DNA from: an uncultured Opitutia bacterium
GTDB lineage: Bacteria; Verrucomicrobiota; Verrucomicrobiia; Opitutales; UBA953
Direction: 5' to 3'
Assembly (NCBI GenBank): GCA_903840355.1
Contig: CAIMFJ010000008.1
Span: 225,164-289,163, forward strand
Length of the DNA: 64,000 nucleotides
In this document: piece after piece, positions 8,727 to 16,895 of the stretch
How the letters are laid out: each line of letters starts with the position of its first letter
How positions within the stretch are numbered: position 1 is the first letter of the stretch
The notes under the pieces: model-generated
Seen by the model: only the letters and a program-made list of their open reading frames with translations
Told to the model about the DNA's origin: nothing
Databases searched by the model: none
Translations under genes and position numbers: made by a program

Positions 8727-9767
8727 ATGGATAATGTCACCCACGCGGCCCTAGGACTTTCCGCGGGTTTAGTCGTCGCCCGCCGCGGTGGCTCACTCTC
8801 AGCCGCAGCACTGGCAAGTTTACTCGCGTCGGAAGCTCCCGACCTCGACGTGTTCGTGCGCCAATCCGATGATGTGCTGGCTTCCTTCCGCTGGCATCGC
8901 CACTTCGCCCATAGTTTCGCCTTCGTGCCCATCTGGGGCTTCCTCGCCGCTTGGCTCACGTCTAAACTCTATCAGTGGCGAAGTCATGCAACCATCCCGT
9001 GGACCGAACTTTTCATCCCGGGCATGGTCGGCACGCTCACCCACCTACTCTGTGACAACTGCACGAGTTATGGCACCATCCTGCTCTGGCCCTTCAACAC
9101 CACGCGCTACGCATGGGACTGCCTGCCCATCATCGACCTGTTTGCGACGTTGCCGCTTTTAACGTTAACGTTCCTAGCCCTGCGCGGCGAAAAATCGCGC
9201 AAGCTGGCGGCCATCGGATTGAGTTGGTTCATCCTCTACGCAAGCTTCGGGGTGTTCCAAAATTTCCGCGCCGAAAATCACCTGCGGGCTTGGCTGACTG
9301 CTCAAAAAATTTCTCCGGGGCGCCTCACGGTCAAACCAACGATTTCTAATCTCTGGCTGTGGCGGGCAACTTGGGAACACGAGGGTCGTTGGCACGTGGC
9401 CGTCTTACACCTGAAACCTTGGGGCGAAACTAAACTCCTGTTAGGCGAAACGTGTGCCGTTTGGAGCCCAACGACCCCGGGCAATCCGCCGGCTGGCTCT
9501 GCTGGAGCCAAAACCTTGGAAGACTTTTCCGCCTTCACCCGGGGTTGGAATAGTTACCGCCCTGCCCCCGAAGGTCTTATTATTGGCGATATTCGGTACG
9601 CTTTGGTTCCCACCAGTGCGCAACCCGTCTGGGCCTTACAATGTGATCCTACTGGCCAAGCGACCCAAACCCGCCTCGTCATGAATCGCGAAATTTACTC
9701 CGCGGACTTAGCCAAATTTTGGTTGCTGCTGAACGGTCAGGACTCTGGCTTTATCACACTACCATGA
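8727..9767 (+). CDS. Membrane-bound metal-dependent hydrolase (DUF457/YdjM-like)
   Basis: 346-aa integral membrane protein. The N-terminus MDNVTHAALG and the later WHRHFAHS and LTHLLCDNCTSYG motifs supply the His/Asp set typical of the DUF457/YdjM membrane metal-dependent hydrolase family. About four to five hydrophobic segments occupy residues 1-185; the remaining 160 residues are soluble. It is divergent from the SGNH esterase. Its stop overlaps the next gene's start (ATGA), so the two are probably translationally coupled. The physiological substrate of this family is not known. Confidence 0.82.
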   Translation: MDNVTHAALGLSAGLVVARRGGSLSAAALASLLASEAPDLDVFVRQSDDVLASFRWHRHFAHSFAFVPIWGFLAAWLTSKLYQWRSHATIPWTELFIPGMVGTLTHLLCDNCTSYGTILLWPFNTTRYAWDCLPIIDLFATLPLLTLTFLALRGEKSRKLAAIGLSWFILYASFGVFQNFRAENHLRAWLTAQKISPGRLTVKPTISNLWLWRATWEHEGRWHVAVLHLKPWGETKLLLGETCAVWSPTTPGNPPAGSAGAKTLEDFSAFTRGWNSYRPAPEGLIIGDIRYALVPTSAQPVWALQCDPTGQATQTRLVMNREIYSADLAKFWLLLNGQDSGFITLP

Positions 9768-10531
9768 AAACCCTCGGGCTACTCTGTTGCTTGGCCTCCG
9801 TCTTAGGAGCCGGCGAAACTCAATATCAACTAACCCTCGAAGATAATTTTGATGGCACGAATCTAGATCCTAAAATCTGGAATATCGAAACGGGCAAACG
9901 CCGCGACTCGATGAATTCACCCCTCGCCGTCGACGTCAAAGATGGCGTGCTCACCCTCACCACCTGGACCGATGAAAAGGGTGTGACTTACTGCGGCTTC
10001 GTGACGAGTCGTAAAAAATTCCATGTGACCGCAGGTAAGACCGAAGCCCGCTGCCGCTTCTCCGTTCAACCAGGCACCCAAATCGCTTTCTGGGCTCAGT
10101 CACCGACTTATGGTAAATCCGGCAAAGCAGAAGGCGCCGCTGAAGATGGCGTCGAAATCGATATCCTAGAAACAACCGGTCTGAAAAAAGGGGGCTATCA
10201 ATTCGCCTTACACTGGGGTCCCTATAACACACCCGAAAAGCGTACGACGTCCCAACAGTTCCCCAAACCCGTCGGCCAAGACTGGCACGTCTACGGTGCC
10301 GAATGGAGCGAGAAGGGCTATCACTTCACCTTCGATGGCAATGTAGTCGCCACCAACACGACTTGCCCAGCTTCTAAGGCTCCGGAGTTTTTATTATTCA
10401 CCAGCGAATCTTCCGTAAAAAGCTGGAGTGGCGAACGTCCGAAAGAGGGCTATGGCAGCAAAGAGAAATGCCAGAATAAATTCTCAATCGACTGGGTCAA
10501 AGCCTGGGAACGCGTCCCAACTGGTAAATAA
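9764..10531 (+). CDS. Secreted GH16-family glycoside hydrolase
   Basis: 255-aa protein starting at the ATG at 9764, inside the ATGA overlap with the upstream stop. Signal peptide MKTLGLLCCLASVLGAG. The laminarinase/agarase-like GH16 catalytic motif is complete: GVEIDILE, with Glu131 (nucleophile), Asp133 and Glu136 (acid/base). WHVYGAEWSEKGYHFTFDG is the typical downstream strand pair, and the C-terminal FSIDWVKAW is usual. GH16 enzymes cut beta-1,3/1,4-glucans or related galactans. The protein is small and single-domain with no binding module. Specificity cannot be assigned. Confidence 0.9.
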   Translation: MKTLGLLCCLASVLGAGETQYQLTLEDNFDGTNLDPKIWNIETGKRRDSMNSPLAVDVKDGVLTLTTWTDEKGVTYCGFVTSRKKFHVTAGKTEARCRFSVQPGTQIAFWAQSPTYGKSGKAEGAAEDGVEIDILETTGLKKGGYQFALHWGPYNTPEKRTTSQQFPKPVGQDWHVYGAEWSEKGYHFTFDGNVVATNTTCPASKAPEFLLFTSESSVKSWSGERPKEGYGSKEKCQNKFSIDWVKAWERVPTGK

Positions 10532-11212
10532 TCAGCGCAGTTCGAAACGGTAAAGGGCTTCAGCCTCCGACGGCACCGTTGTTCCCGCATGTTGAGCGGG
10601 CTTGAACTTCGACGCCCGTGCCGCCGCTAAAGCAGCTTCGTCCAAGAGGCGACTGCCCGAAGTCTGCGCGACGGTCGCTTGCAACATCTGACCTTGAGCC
10701 GAAATTTGTAAGTGCACCACGACCTGCCCTTCCATGCCCGCTTTGCGCGCCCGCTCCGGATACGTGGGTTCAATGCGCTCTAAAAAAACCACCGGTTGAA
10801 AAACCTCTGGGGCCGCCACGGCTGGCAGCGCTTTCGTGACGGGAGCTACGCTGGCCACTACCATATCGGTCGCAACGGGCGATGTCGCCACGGCACTACC
10901 CACGGCCAATTCTAAAACAGGTGACTCTTTCCAAAACGCTCGCGGGGAGACATTCAGACGACCCGCCCCGACGCCTTCGCCTTGGCGTACCTCGCCAGGC
11001 CAAGCGATCGGATCCTGCACCAACTGTACCATCAGTAATCCCCCTGGAGCATGCGCGGCCTCCTGACTCGCCCCACCCGATAAAGCCAAAGCACCCAGCG
11101 CCGCCAAGTGAGCACAGCCCACGGCAGTCCAAATCATCAGATGACGACGCTCAGCCAACACCCTCGTAGGGTCAACCGAGCCTTCCCAAGCGTCAAGTGC
11201 GGGTCGTGTCAT
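10532..11212 (-). CDS. TonB-like energy transducer
   Basis: 226-aa protein with one N-terminal membrane span (about residues 27-47, AHLAALGALALSGG), a Pro/Ala/Val-rich periplasmic linker and a C-terminal TonB domain. The TonB signature is EPTYPERARKAGMEGQVVVH, followed by an S-x-L-D-E-A-A-L-A-A-A region. It couples inner-membrane proton motive force to outer-membrane receptors, so the cell has an outer membrane. I start it at 11212, where the ATG overlaps the stop of sixA (ATGA); a longer reading would run into sixA. No exbB/exbD is adjacent. It is convergent with the GH16 gene, ending at the next base. Confidence 0.87.
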   Translation of the reverse strand: MTRPALDAWEGSVDPTRVLAERRHLMIWTAVGCAHLAALGALALSGGASQEAAHAPGGLLMVQLVQDPIAWPGEVRQGEGVGAGRLNVSPRAFWKESPVLELAVGSAVATSPVATDMVVASVAPVTKALPAVAAPEVFQPVVFLERIEPTYPERARKAGMEGQVVVHLQISAQGQMLQATVAQTSGSRLLDEAALAAARASKFKPAQHAGTTVPSEAEALYRFELR

Positions 11213-11691
11213 TTCGCAAAATCTGGCACGACAAACCACGTCAACCGCCACGTGCCATATGGGCGTCGTGCTTGGGGCAAAGCTACCCGCTCCAACGCCA
11301 TCAACCCACCCTTACGAAACTTCACCGCCTCAGGAGGCAGGTCTAATAGCAAACCAACTAAGCCTGCTAAATGCGGGTTATGGCCCACCAGCAAACGCGA
11401 CGTCCGCGATCGCCCCAGCAAGCGGGCCGTTTTCTTGGGGTCATCTTCGGGCTTCAACCCCGTTAAAACTTTCAGGGGTAATTTTGATTTTGCTCCCGCA
11501 CGCAATCCCTCTGCGGTCTGCACCGCACGCACCAAGGGACTGTGTTCCACGACGCGGACGACCGCCAGCGGTACCCGCCCCACGCCGCGAGCGAGGGCTT
11601 TCACCTGACGGTGGCCACGCGGTGTTAATGCCCGTCCTTCATCCGGTTCGCCGGGATGAGCTTCCGCATGCCTCAACAAAAAAACCTTCAT
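11209..11691 (-). CDS. sixA: Phosphohistidine phosphatase SixA-like
   Basis: 160-aa histidine phosphatase of the RHG (phosphoglycerate-mutase-like) superfamily. Catalytic His8 lies in LLRHAEAHPG; the second motif is LLVGHNPHLAGLVGLL. The size and lack of extra domains match SixA, which removes phosphate from phosphohistidine in HPt domains or PTS proteins. The nearby HPr gene is of interest but not in the same operon. The 3' end overlaps the TonB-like gene start by 4 bp, so they are probably one transcript. Confidence 0.85.
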   Translation of the reverse strand: MKVFLLRHAEAHPGEPDEGRALTPRGHRQVKALARGVGRVPLAVVRVVEHSPLVRAVQTAEGLRAGAKSKLPLKVLTGLKPEDDPKKTARLLGRSRTSRLLVGHNPHLAGLVGLLLDLPPEAVKFRKGGLMALERVALPQARRPYGTWRLTWFVVPDFAK

Positions 11692-11767
11692 CGGCCCCTA
11701 AGTTAACTTCGTAAAAAAATTTGTAAATCAGTCTTGCGCCGTCTGGCGGAGCGACAACGAATCCTGC

Positions 11768-12751
11768 GTGCGTTGGCTCCTCACCATCCTCAGTCTCAGC
11801 CTTTTAACCGTCAGCAGTCACGCCGCCCTTCAAAGCAAATACTCCGACGCTGGTCTCACGGTCGATGGCTTCATTTGCGTCGATGCCGCCACGGGCGCCG
11901 TCTTATCCCAACACACCCCCGACAACCCTGGGCACCCTGCCAGTGTGACCAAGTTGATGACCATGCTCTTGGTGATGGAAGACCTGCAAGCGAAGCGGGC
12001 GACCTTGAAGCAAAGCGTGAAAATCACCCGCCAAGCCACCGGCGTAGGCGGCAACCAAGTCTGGCTGGCCGCTGGAGAGACCTTCACCCTCGAGGAGTTA
12101 TTATACGCCCTGATGCTACCCTCAGCCAATGATGCCGCCGTCGCCATCGCCATCGATCGGGCCGGCAACGTTCCAGCCTTTGTCCAAAAGATGAACCAAC
12201 GGGCCGCCGAATTGGGTATGACCCGCACCCACTACGTCACGCCCAATGGTCTTACCACGGGGGCGGGACCTCACGATACTACCACGGCCAGCGACCTCGC
12301 CAAACTTTGCGTGGCCCTCTGCAAAATCCCTGAGACCCTACGTTTCACGGGAACCCAGAAATACGCCTTCCACCACCCGCAAAAGACACTCGACCTCGAA
12401 AACCATAACCACCTGCTAAAGGATTTCCCCGGGTGCGACGGTTTGAAAACGGGTTGGACCATCGCTGGCAAAGCTTCCATTGCCACCACCGCTCACGACG
12501 ATCAGCGGCGCGTCATCGCGGTAGTTCTCGGCTGCGATAGCCCCTTAGGTGCCAAACCCGCCCAACGCTTGCGCGATCAACTGGCGGGAGAATTGATGAC
12601 GGAAGGTCTGACCAAACTGGCCGCCCTCGAACTGAAAAAAGCCCAACAGGTAACCCCAGCAAATGCCACCCCCACCAAAACGGTGTCTCCTCCTAAAACG
12701 ACCAAGGAAAAGGGCTTTGGGGACTGGCTGGTGGATTTATTTAGTTTCTAA
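11768..12751 (+). CDS. D-alanyl-D-alanine carboxypeptidase (peptidase S11)
   Basis: 327-aa penicillin-binding protein of the DacA/PBP5-6 type. The start is a GTG at 11768 followed by a signal peptide (RWLLTILSLSLLTVSSHA). All three active-site motifs are present: SVTK (Ser59-Lys62), SAN (119-121) and KTG in CDGLKTGW. The C-terminal 45 residues are Thr/Pro/Lys-rich and end in GFGDWLVDLFSF, which could be a short amphipathic membrane anchor, as in other family members. The enzyme trims the terminal D-Ala from peptidoglycan stem peptides in the periplasm. It is shorter than PBP5 and appears to lack its C-terminal beta domain. Confidence 0.93.
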   Translation: MRWLLTILSLSLLTVSSHAALQSKYSDAGLTVDGFICVDAATGAVLSQHTPDNPGHPASVTKLMTMLLVMEDLQAKRATLKQSVKITRQATGVGGNQVWLAAGETFTLEELLYALMLPSANDAAVAIAIDRAGNVPAFVQKMNQRAAELGMTRTHYVTPNGLTTGAGPHDTTTASDLAKLCVALCKIPETLRFTGTQKYAFHHPQKTLDLENHNHLLKDFPGCDGLKTGWTIAGKASIATTAHDDQRRVIAVVLGCDSPLGAKPAQRLRDQLAGELMTEGLTKLAALELKKAQQVTPANATPTKTVSPPKTTKEKGFGDWLVDLFSF

Positions 12752-12783
12752 CTCTCTGCCAGACAACAGGTAAAATAAGATAG

Positions 12784-12797
12784 TGAACATTTGTTCA
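12784..12797. promoter_or_regulatory. SOS-box-like palindrome upstream of recA
   Basis: A perfect inverted repeat, TGAACA-TT-TGTTCA, lies 60 bp before the recA start. It resembles the Gram-positive LexA box (CGAAC-N4-GTTCG). Position and symmetry suggest a LexA operator; no lexA gene is in the window to support it. Confidence 0.6.
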
Positions 12798-12857
12798 TTT
12801 TACTTGCAAGGAACCGATTTTTGACCACGTTCATGGTCCTTCACTCTCCTCACGCCC

Positions 12858-13946
12858 ATGACTGCCAAACCCGAAACTACCGCTAAAGAAAAAGCTGCCG
12901 CTCAAGTTCAAGCCGCCGAGCGCAAGACGCTCGATCTGGCACTCTCCGCCATCAACAAACAATACGGCGACGGCACCTTGATGCGCATGGGTGACGCGAC
13001 GAAGATGACGGTCTCCACCGTCTCCACCGGATCCGTCGCCATCGACCTCGCCCTCGGCGTCGGCGGCCTGCCTCGCGGTCGTATCGTCGAAATCTTCGGC
13101 CCAGAGTCTTCGGGTAAAACGACCCTCTGTCTCTCCATCATCGCTGAAATCCAACGCCAAGGTGGCAACGCCGTCTTCGTCGACGTCGAACACGCCTTAG
13201 ACCCTCGCTACTCTAAAGTAGTCGGCGTTGACCTAGATAACCTCTTAGTCTCCCAACCTGAATCGGGCGAAGACGCCCTTAACATCGCCGAGACGTTAAT
13301 CCGCTCGGGCGCCGTCGATGTCATCGTCATCGACTCCGTCGCAGCCTTAGTTTCCAAGCAAGAATTGGATGGCCAAATGGGCGACTCGACCGTGGGCGTC
13401 CAAGCTCGCATGATGAGCCAAGCGATGCGCCGCCTCACGGCCGCCATCAGCCGCACCAACTGTATCGTGATCTTCACCAACCAAATCCGCGAAAAGATTG
13501 GCGTGATGTTCGGCAACCCTGAAACGACCCCCGGTGGTCGTGCTCTGAAATTCTTCTCGTCCGTCCGTATCGATATCCGCCGTATCGGCCAAATCAAAGA
13601 GCCCACCGGCAAAGTCATCGGTAATCGCACCAAGATTAAAGTGGTGAAGAACAAGGTCGCCCCTCCCTTCACGGAATGCGAATTCGATATCATGTACAAT
13701 GAGGGTATCTCCCGCACGGGCTCTGTGCTCGACCTCGGTATCGAACACAAGATCCTCGAGAAGAAGGGTGCTTGGATCGCCTACAACGGCCAACTCATCG
13801 GCCAAGGTCGCGAAGCGGCTAAAGATTATTTAATCAAGAATCCTAAGGTGCTCGACGAACTCCAAAAGACGATCCTCGAGAAAGTCCAAGTGGTCGGCGG
13901 CATGACCTTAGCCGCCGGTGCCGGCGAAAACGTCAGCGCCGAATAA
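12858..13946 (+). CDS. recA: Recombinase A
   Basis: 362-aa RecA, normal length. Walker A GPESSGKT is at residues 81-88; the Walker B region reads [11 protein letters not shown], and loop L2 lies in [22 protein letters not shown]. RecA forms filaments on single-stranded DNA for recombinational repair and triggers LexA cleavage. The start is an ATG at 12858 preceded by CACTCTCCTC and no Shine-Dalgarno sequence. The gene stands alone with its own palindromic operator upstream and a strong terminator downstream. Confidence 0.98.
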   Translation: MTAKPETTAKEKAAAQVQAAERKTLDLALSAINKQYGDGTLMRMGDATKMTVSTVSTGSVAIDLALGVGGLPRGRIVEIFGPESSGKTTLCLSIIAEIQRQGGNAVFVDVEHALDPRYSKVVGVDLDNLLVSQPESGEDALNIAETLIRSGAVDVIVIDSVAALVSKQELDGQMGDSTVGVQARMMSQAMRRLTAAISRTNCIVIFTNQIREKIGVMFGNPETTPGGRALKFFSSVRIDIRRIGQIKEPTGKVIGNRTKIKVVKNKVAPPFTECEFDIMYNEGISRTGSVLDLGIEHKILEKKGAWIAYNGQLIGQGREAAKDYLIKNPKVLDELQKTILEKVQVVGGMTLAAGAGENVSAE

Positions 13947-13972
13947 GCCTTCGTTGTTGGCTGTCATAGCCC

Positions 13973-14003
13973 AGGCCGCACGAACGTGCGGCCTGTTTTA
14001 TTT
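13973..14003 (+). terminator. Intrinsic terminator of recA
   Basis: A 9-bp perfect stem (AGGCCGCAC with GTGCGGCCT) and a GAAC loop are followed by GTTTTATTT. The tail overlaps the last codons of the convergent SGNH gene. Confidence 0.9.
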
Positions 14004-15293
14004 CACGAGTTCCAAACGGAGCGTGCTTTCGGCAGGAGCCATCGTGGCCTTTAAATTAGCCACTAAACGCGCATGCTCGACCTCGGAGTTCTTGACCACA
14101 TTCTCCATGTCAGCCTTGGCTTCTTTGCTGTGGAAGAGCGACTTAATCTGCTTGGTTTCATAGGCCTGCTTCTCGCCCACGGCATTCCAAATCTTATCAA
14201 AGGCCGGCTTCAAAGGTCCTTGCGGAAACTCTGCCGCTAAATTGACCCCGGCGGCGAGTTGCTCCGTCGTAAAGACTTTGCTGACTTCACCCCAAGTGAC
14301 TTTCACCGAGGCTCCCTGCGTGCCCGCAACTTTGAGGGTGAGGCGATTAAAGCGGGTATTAAAGTCGGCTAAGGCCACGCCGGCTGCGATGGTGCTGTCT
14401 TTTGAAAGCTCCCCCGCGTCATAAGCAAAAGGTAGTCGCTGACTTTCAACGCGATAGGTGCCCGCGGCTCCGGCCTTGATTTTCTGTCCATTTTGCGCCG
14501 TGGCCGTACCACTCGCTAAATCGACGGTGAGCGTGCCCAAATCTCCATCTAAGCCCAGGGCTTTTAAGTAGGCCGAGGCCATCATCACATGTCCTGCCCA
14601 ACCGGGGTGCACGCCGTCGCCACCTTCTAATTTAAAGCCTTCACCATACTTAGCCCGTGCAGCCCGACCCTGCAGCAACATCGGCCAATACACATCGGCA
14701 AAACCCACCTTCTCCTGCTCCGCAATTTCGATGTCGATATTGCGTAACTGCAATAACGCTAAATTCAGAGTCTCCCAAGTTCCCCGGGCCGACTTCACCC
14801 AGGGCGGCACAGAATGAATCGTCCCCGAAGATCCTAACACCACCCGAGCCCCAGCTGCCTTGAAGGCTTCCACGACTTGCGTTTGATTTTTACGATACTC
14901 GGCACCAATGGTCTCCGTGAAAGGGACATAATGAAAATCATTCATCCCATAACAGGTGCTCGCCACCGTGGGTTGAAAACGGAGGACGTCATTTTTCATC
15001 CGGCCAAAAAAGCCCCCTGCCGTCTCCCCACTCCAACCATACTGACGGCATTCGATTTCTAAATCGGGTCGCGCGGCCATGAGGTAAGCCTCGAGAATAC
15101 GACTGTACATTTTTTGCTCCGTGATGGAGTCGCCGCAAATGGCGTAGCGATCGCCTTTCTTTAAAAGCAAGCCCTGTGGCTCCGGAGCTAAATAGCCCAC
15201 GTATTCAGCGGGAACACTCTCCGGGCGAGGTTGGGTTTCGCGGGCATTGAGGCATACCGCAGCAGTAAGGAGCAAAAGGGTAAGACGAAGCAT
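13998..15293 (-). CDS. Secreted SGNH/GDSL hydrolase
   Basis: 431-aa protein with signal peptide MLRLTLLLLTAAVCLNA. SGNH block I is GDSITEQ, block III CYGMNDF, block V GGDGVHPGWAGH: the serine, asparagine and Asp/His residues are all present. The C-terminal third (from about residue 255) is an extra region ending in a helical segment rich in charged residues. Many PVC genomes carry such esterases next to polysaccharide-degrading genes; here it stands between recA and a probable 6S RNA. Substrate unknown. It is unlike the SGNH protein at 7332 beyond the motifs. Confidence 0.86.
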   Translation of the reverse strand: MLRLTLLLLTAAVCLNARETQPRPESVPAEYVGYLAPEPQGLLLKKGDRYAICGDSITEQKMYSRILEAYLMAARPDLEIECRQYGWSGETAGGFFGRMKNDVLRFQPTVASTCYGMNDFHYVPFTETIGAEYRKNQTQVVEAFKAAGARVVLGSSGTIHSVPPWVKSARGTWETLNLALLQLRNIDIEIAEQEKVGFADVYWPMLLQGRAARAKYGEGFKLEGGDGVHPGWAGHVMMASAYLKALGLDGDLGTLTVDLASGTATAQNGQKIKAGAAGTYRVESQRLPFAYDAGELSKDSTIAAGVALADFNTRFNRLTLKVAGTQGASVKVTWGEVSKVFTTEQLAAGVNLAAEFPQGPLKPAFDKIWNAVGEKQAYETKQIKSLFHSKEAKADMENVVKNSEVEHARLVANLKATMAPAESTLRLELVK

Positions 15294-15346
15294 GCCTAAG
15301 AACTAGAAGGGTTTAGGGAGAAATCGACCTAGATTTTAGCCGTCAC

Positions 15347-15375
15347 TTGCCTTTTGGGGATTTAGTCCCTATCTT
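15347..15375 (+). promoter_or_regulatory. Sigma-70-type promoter of the 6S RNA candidate
   Basis: TTGCCT (15347-15352) and TATCTT (15370-15375) are separated by exactly 17 bp. A start about 7 nt later falls at 15382, precisely the 5' strand of the predicted closing stem. Confidence 0.55.
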
Positions 15376-15381
15376 TAACTT

Positions 15382-15540
15382 CCCCTGCGGTGTTCGACAC
15401 CCGTGGCAGCATCCGTCTCCTACAAGCATTATTAAAGGGAGGTGCGACCCGACCGGCCTCGTCCGAGCCGTGGCAACGTACCGCCCACCTTAACACCAGG
15501 AAAACTGGAGCTCCAATCGGAATCGGCACAGGCGGGGGAC
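15382..15540 (+). ncRNA. ssrS: Probable 6S RNA
   Basis: The 284-bp gap between two leftward genes holds a structured sequence on the opposite strand. The 5' end contains CTGCGGTGTTCG, matching the CTG-(A/C)-G-(A/G)-TGTTCG start of known 6S RNAs. The 3' end contains CGGCACAGGCGGGGG, comparable to the CGGCATCTCGGAGA of E. coli 6S. The two pair as a closing stem (CCCCTG with CAGGCGGGG; GTG with CAC). A central hairpin carries the GTCCGAG apical segment also seen in E. coli, and CACCTTAAC lies on the 3' side. 6S RNA binds the housekeeping RNA polymerase. Length (about 160 nt) is slightly short. No U-rich terminator is visible. The call rests on remembered consensus, not on a search. Confidence 0.65.
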
Positions 15541-15577
15541 CCTTTACCCACACTCAGTAAACCTGAGTGCTGGGCAG

Positions 15578-16891
15578 TTAGGTCAATGGCAAGGGACCCT
15601 TAGCACAGAGCGTGGGATTACCAAAGGTCTTCAGCGGGTTCCCCATGCCATGCGCAAAAGCCATGAGTAAACGATTATGGGGTTCTTTGGTAAACTTCAG
15701 CGCCCGCCCCGTCTTAAAGCCTAAGCCGCCACCCAACAACATCCAGGGGATGTCCTCGAGGGTATGGCTATTGCCTTTGCCCAACTCATTCGTCCACACG
15801 AGCGTGGTGTGATCCAGCATGCTGCCTTGGCCATTAGGCTCAGGGGTTTCACTGAGTCGTTTCGCCAAGTAAGCAACTTGCTCCGCAAACCATTGATTAA
15901 TCTTCACCAATTTCTCCACGGAGGTGGTATTCAAATCAGGGTCGTGCGAAATGGAGTGGTGACCTTCTTCAATGCCCAACCACTTCATGCGCGCGCCGCC
16001 CACCGAATTGGTAAATTGGAACGTGGCCACGCGACTCAAATCATTCTGGAACGCACTCATGAGCAACTCGGTCTGCCAATGGGTAACGGCGGGAATACTA
16101 TCATTCTCCATTAAAATGCCCGCCGGTAAAGCTGCGGGGGCTTGAATCGAAAGCTGGTCTTTCTGGTCCTGTAAATTGCGCTCTAATTCCCGCAACGCCG
16201 TGGTGTGCTGGTCGAGCAAACCACGGTCTGCTGCGTCGACGTTCTGGGAGACTTTCGTGATATCTCCGCGCAAATCATCCAAGACCGAAGTGAGATTCTC
16301 ACTTTCTTTCATCTGTCCGTAGAGTTTATCAAACAACTCATAAGGGCTCGAAATCGGTGCCACGGGCTGATTGGGCCCGGCGTAACTCCAACGGGTCCAA
16401 GGGTCGGCACGATTGCCTACGGCCACCCCGATTTCCAAAGACCCAAAACGAGTCTTGGTCTGAGGCTGGCTCTGCAAGAAGCGGCGTAATTCTTGATCGA
16501 TGGAAGGACCGCTTGCCCAACCAGCTGGCTGCCCGCCCCCGCCCATGATATTGCCGGGAAAGAGTTCAATGCCCGTGAGCAAGCAACTCATGCCCCGCAT
16601 GTGCGAATCTCCATCGCCCCGAATCATATTATTCACGCCCTTGAGCGTGAGCATACGATTTTGATAAGGCACCAAGGGCGCTAAGACGCGCTTGAGCTTA
16701 AACTTACTGCCTTCTTCATCAGGCCAAAATTCCGAGGGCACGGTACCGTTCGGCGAAAAGATAAAGACGATGCGCTGCTTTGCCGGCGGCTTGGTTTCCG
16801 CGGCCGATAACTTAAGGCCGCCCAGCAAGGGCAACATAGCCGCGGAAAGTCCCAGGCGGCGCAGAAATTCTCGTCGATGTTGTAGTGTCAT
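15578..16891 (-). CDS. DUF1552 protein with Tat signal
   Basis: 437-aa protein with a twin-arginine-like signal (HRREFLRRLGLSAAMLPLLGG) and the DUF1552 body: FIFSPNGTVPSEFWPDEEG, a GDSHMRGMSCLLTG segment and a C-terminal WTNELGKGNSHT. The fold is related to alkaline-phosphatase/sulfatase-like DUF1501 proteins. It follows the DUF1592-type cytochrome gene by 4 bp on the same strand; this pair is a hallmark of Planctomycetes and Verrucomicrobia. Biochemical role unknown; the pairing suggests a periplasmic redox or hydrolytic complex. Confidence 0.88.
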   Translation of the reverse strand: MTLQHRREFLRRLGLSAAMLPLLGGLKLSAAETKPPAKQRIVFIFSPNGTVPSEFWPDEEGSKFKLKRVLAPLVPYQNRMLTLKGVNNMIRGDGDSHMRGMSCLLTGIELFPGNIMGGGGQPAGWASGPSIDQELRRFLQSQPQTKTRFGSLEIGVAVGNRADPWTRWSYAGPNQPVAPISSPYELFDKLYGQMKESENLTSVLDDLRGDITKVSQNVDAADRGLLDQHTTALRELERNLQDQKDQLSIQAPAALPAGILMENDSIPAVTHWQTELLMSAFQNDLSRVATFQFTNSVGGARMKWLGIEEGHHSISHDPDLNTTSVEKLVKINQWFAEQVAYLAKRLSETPEPNGQGSMLDHTTLVWTNELGKGNSHTLEDIPWMLLGGGLGFKTGRALKFTKEPHNRLLMAFAHGMGNPLKTFGNPTLCAKGPLPLT

Positions 16892-16895
16892 AAAA

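Noticed and set aside
13208..13750. 180-aa leftward frame inside recA
   Set aside because: Antisense shadow of recA in a codon-biased region.
15382..15540. Cobalamin or SRP RNA in the same gap
   Set aside because: No B12-box, and no GGAAGGAAGCAG core of SRP RNA; the 6S pattern fits better.
15362..15553. 63-aa leftward frame in the 15.4-kb gap
   Set aside because: It lies within the 6S RNA candidate, with no family or start support.
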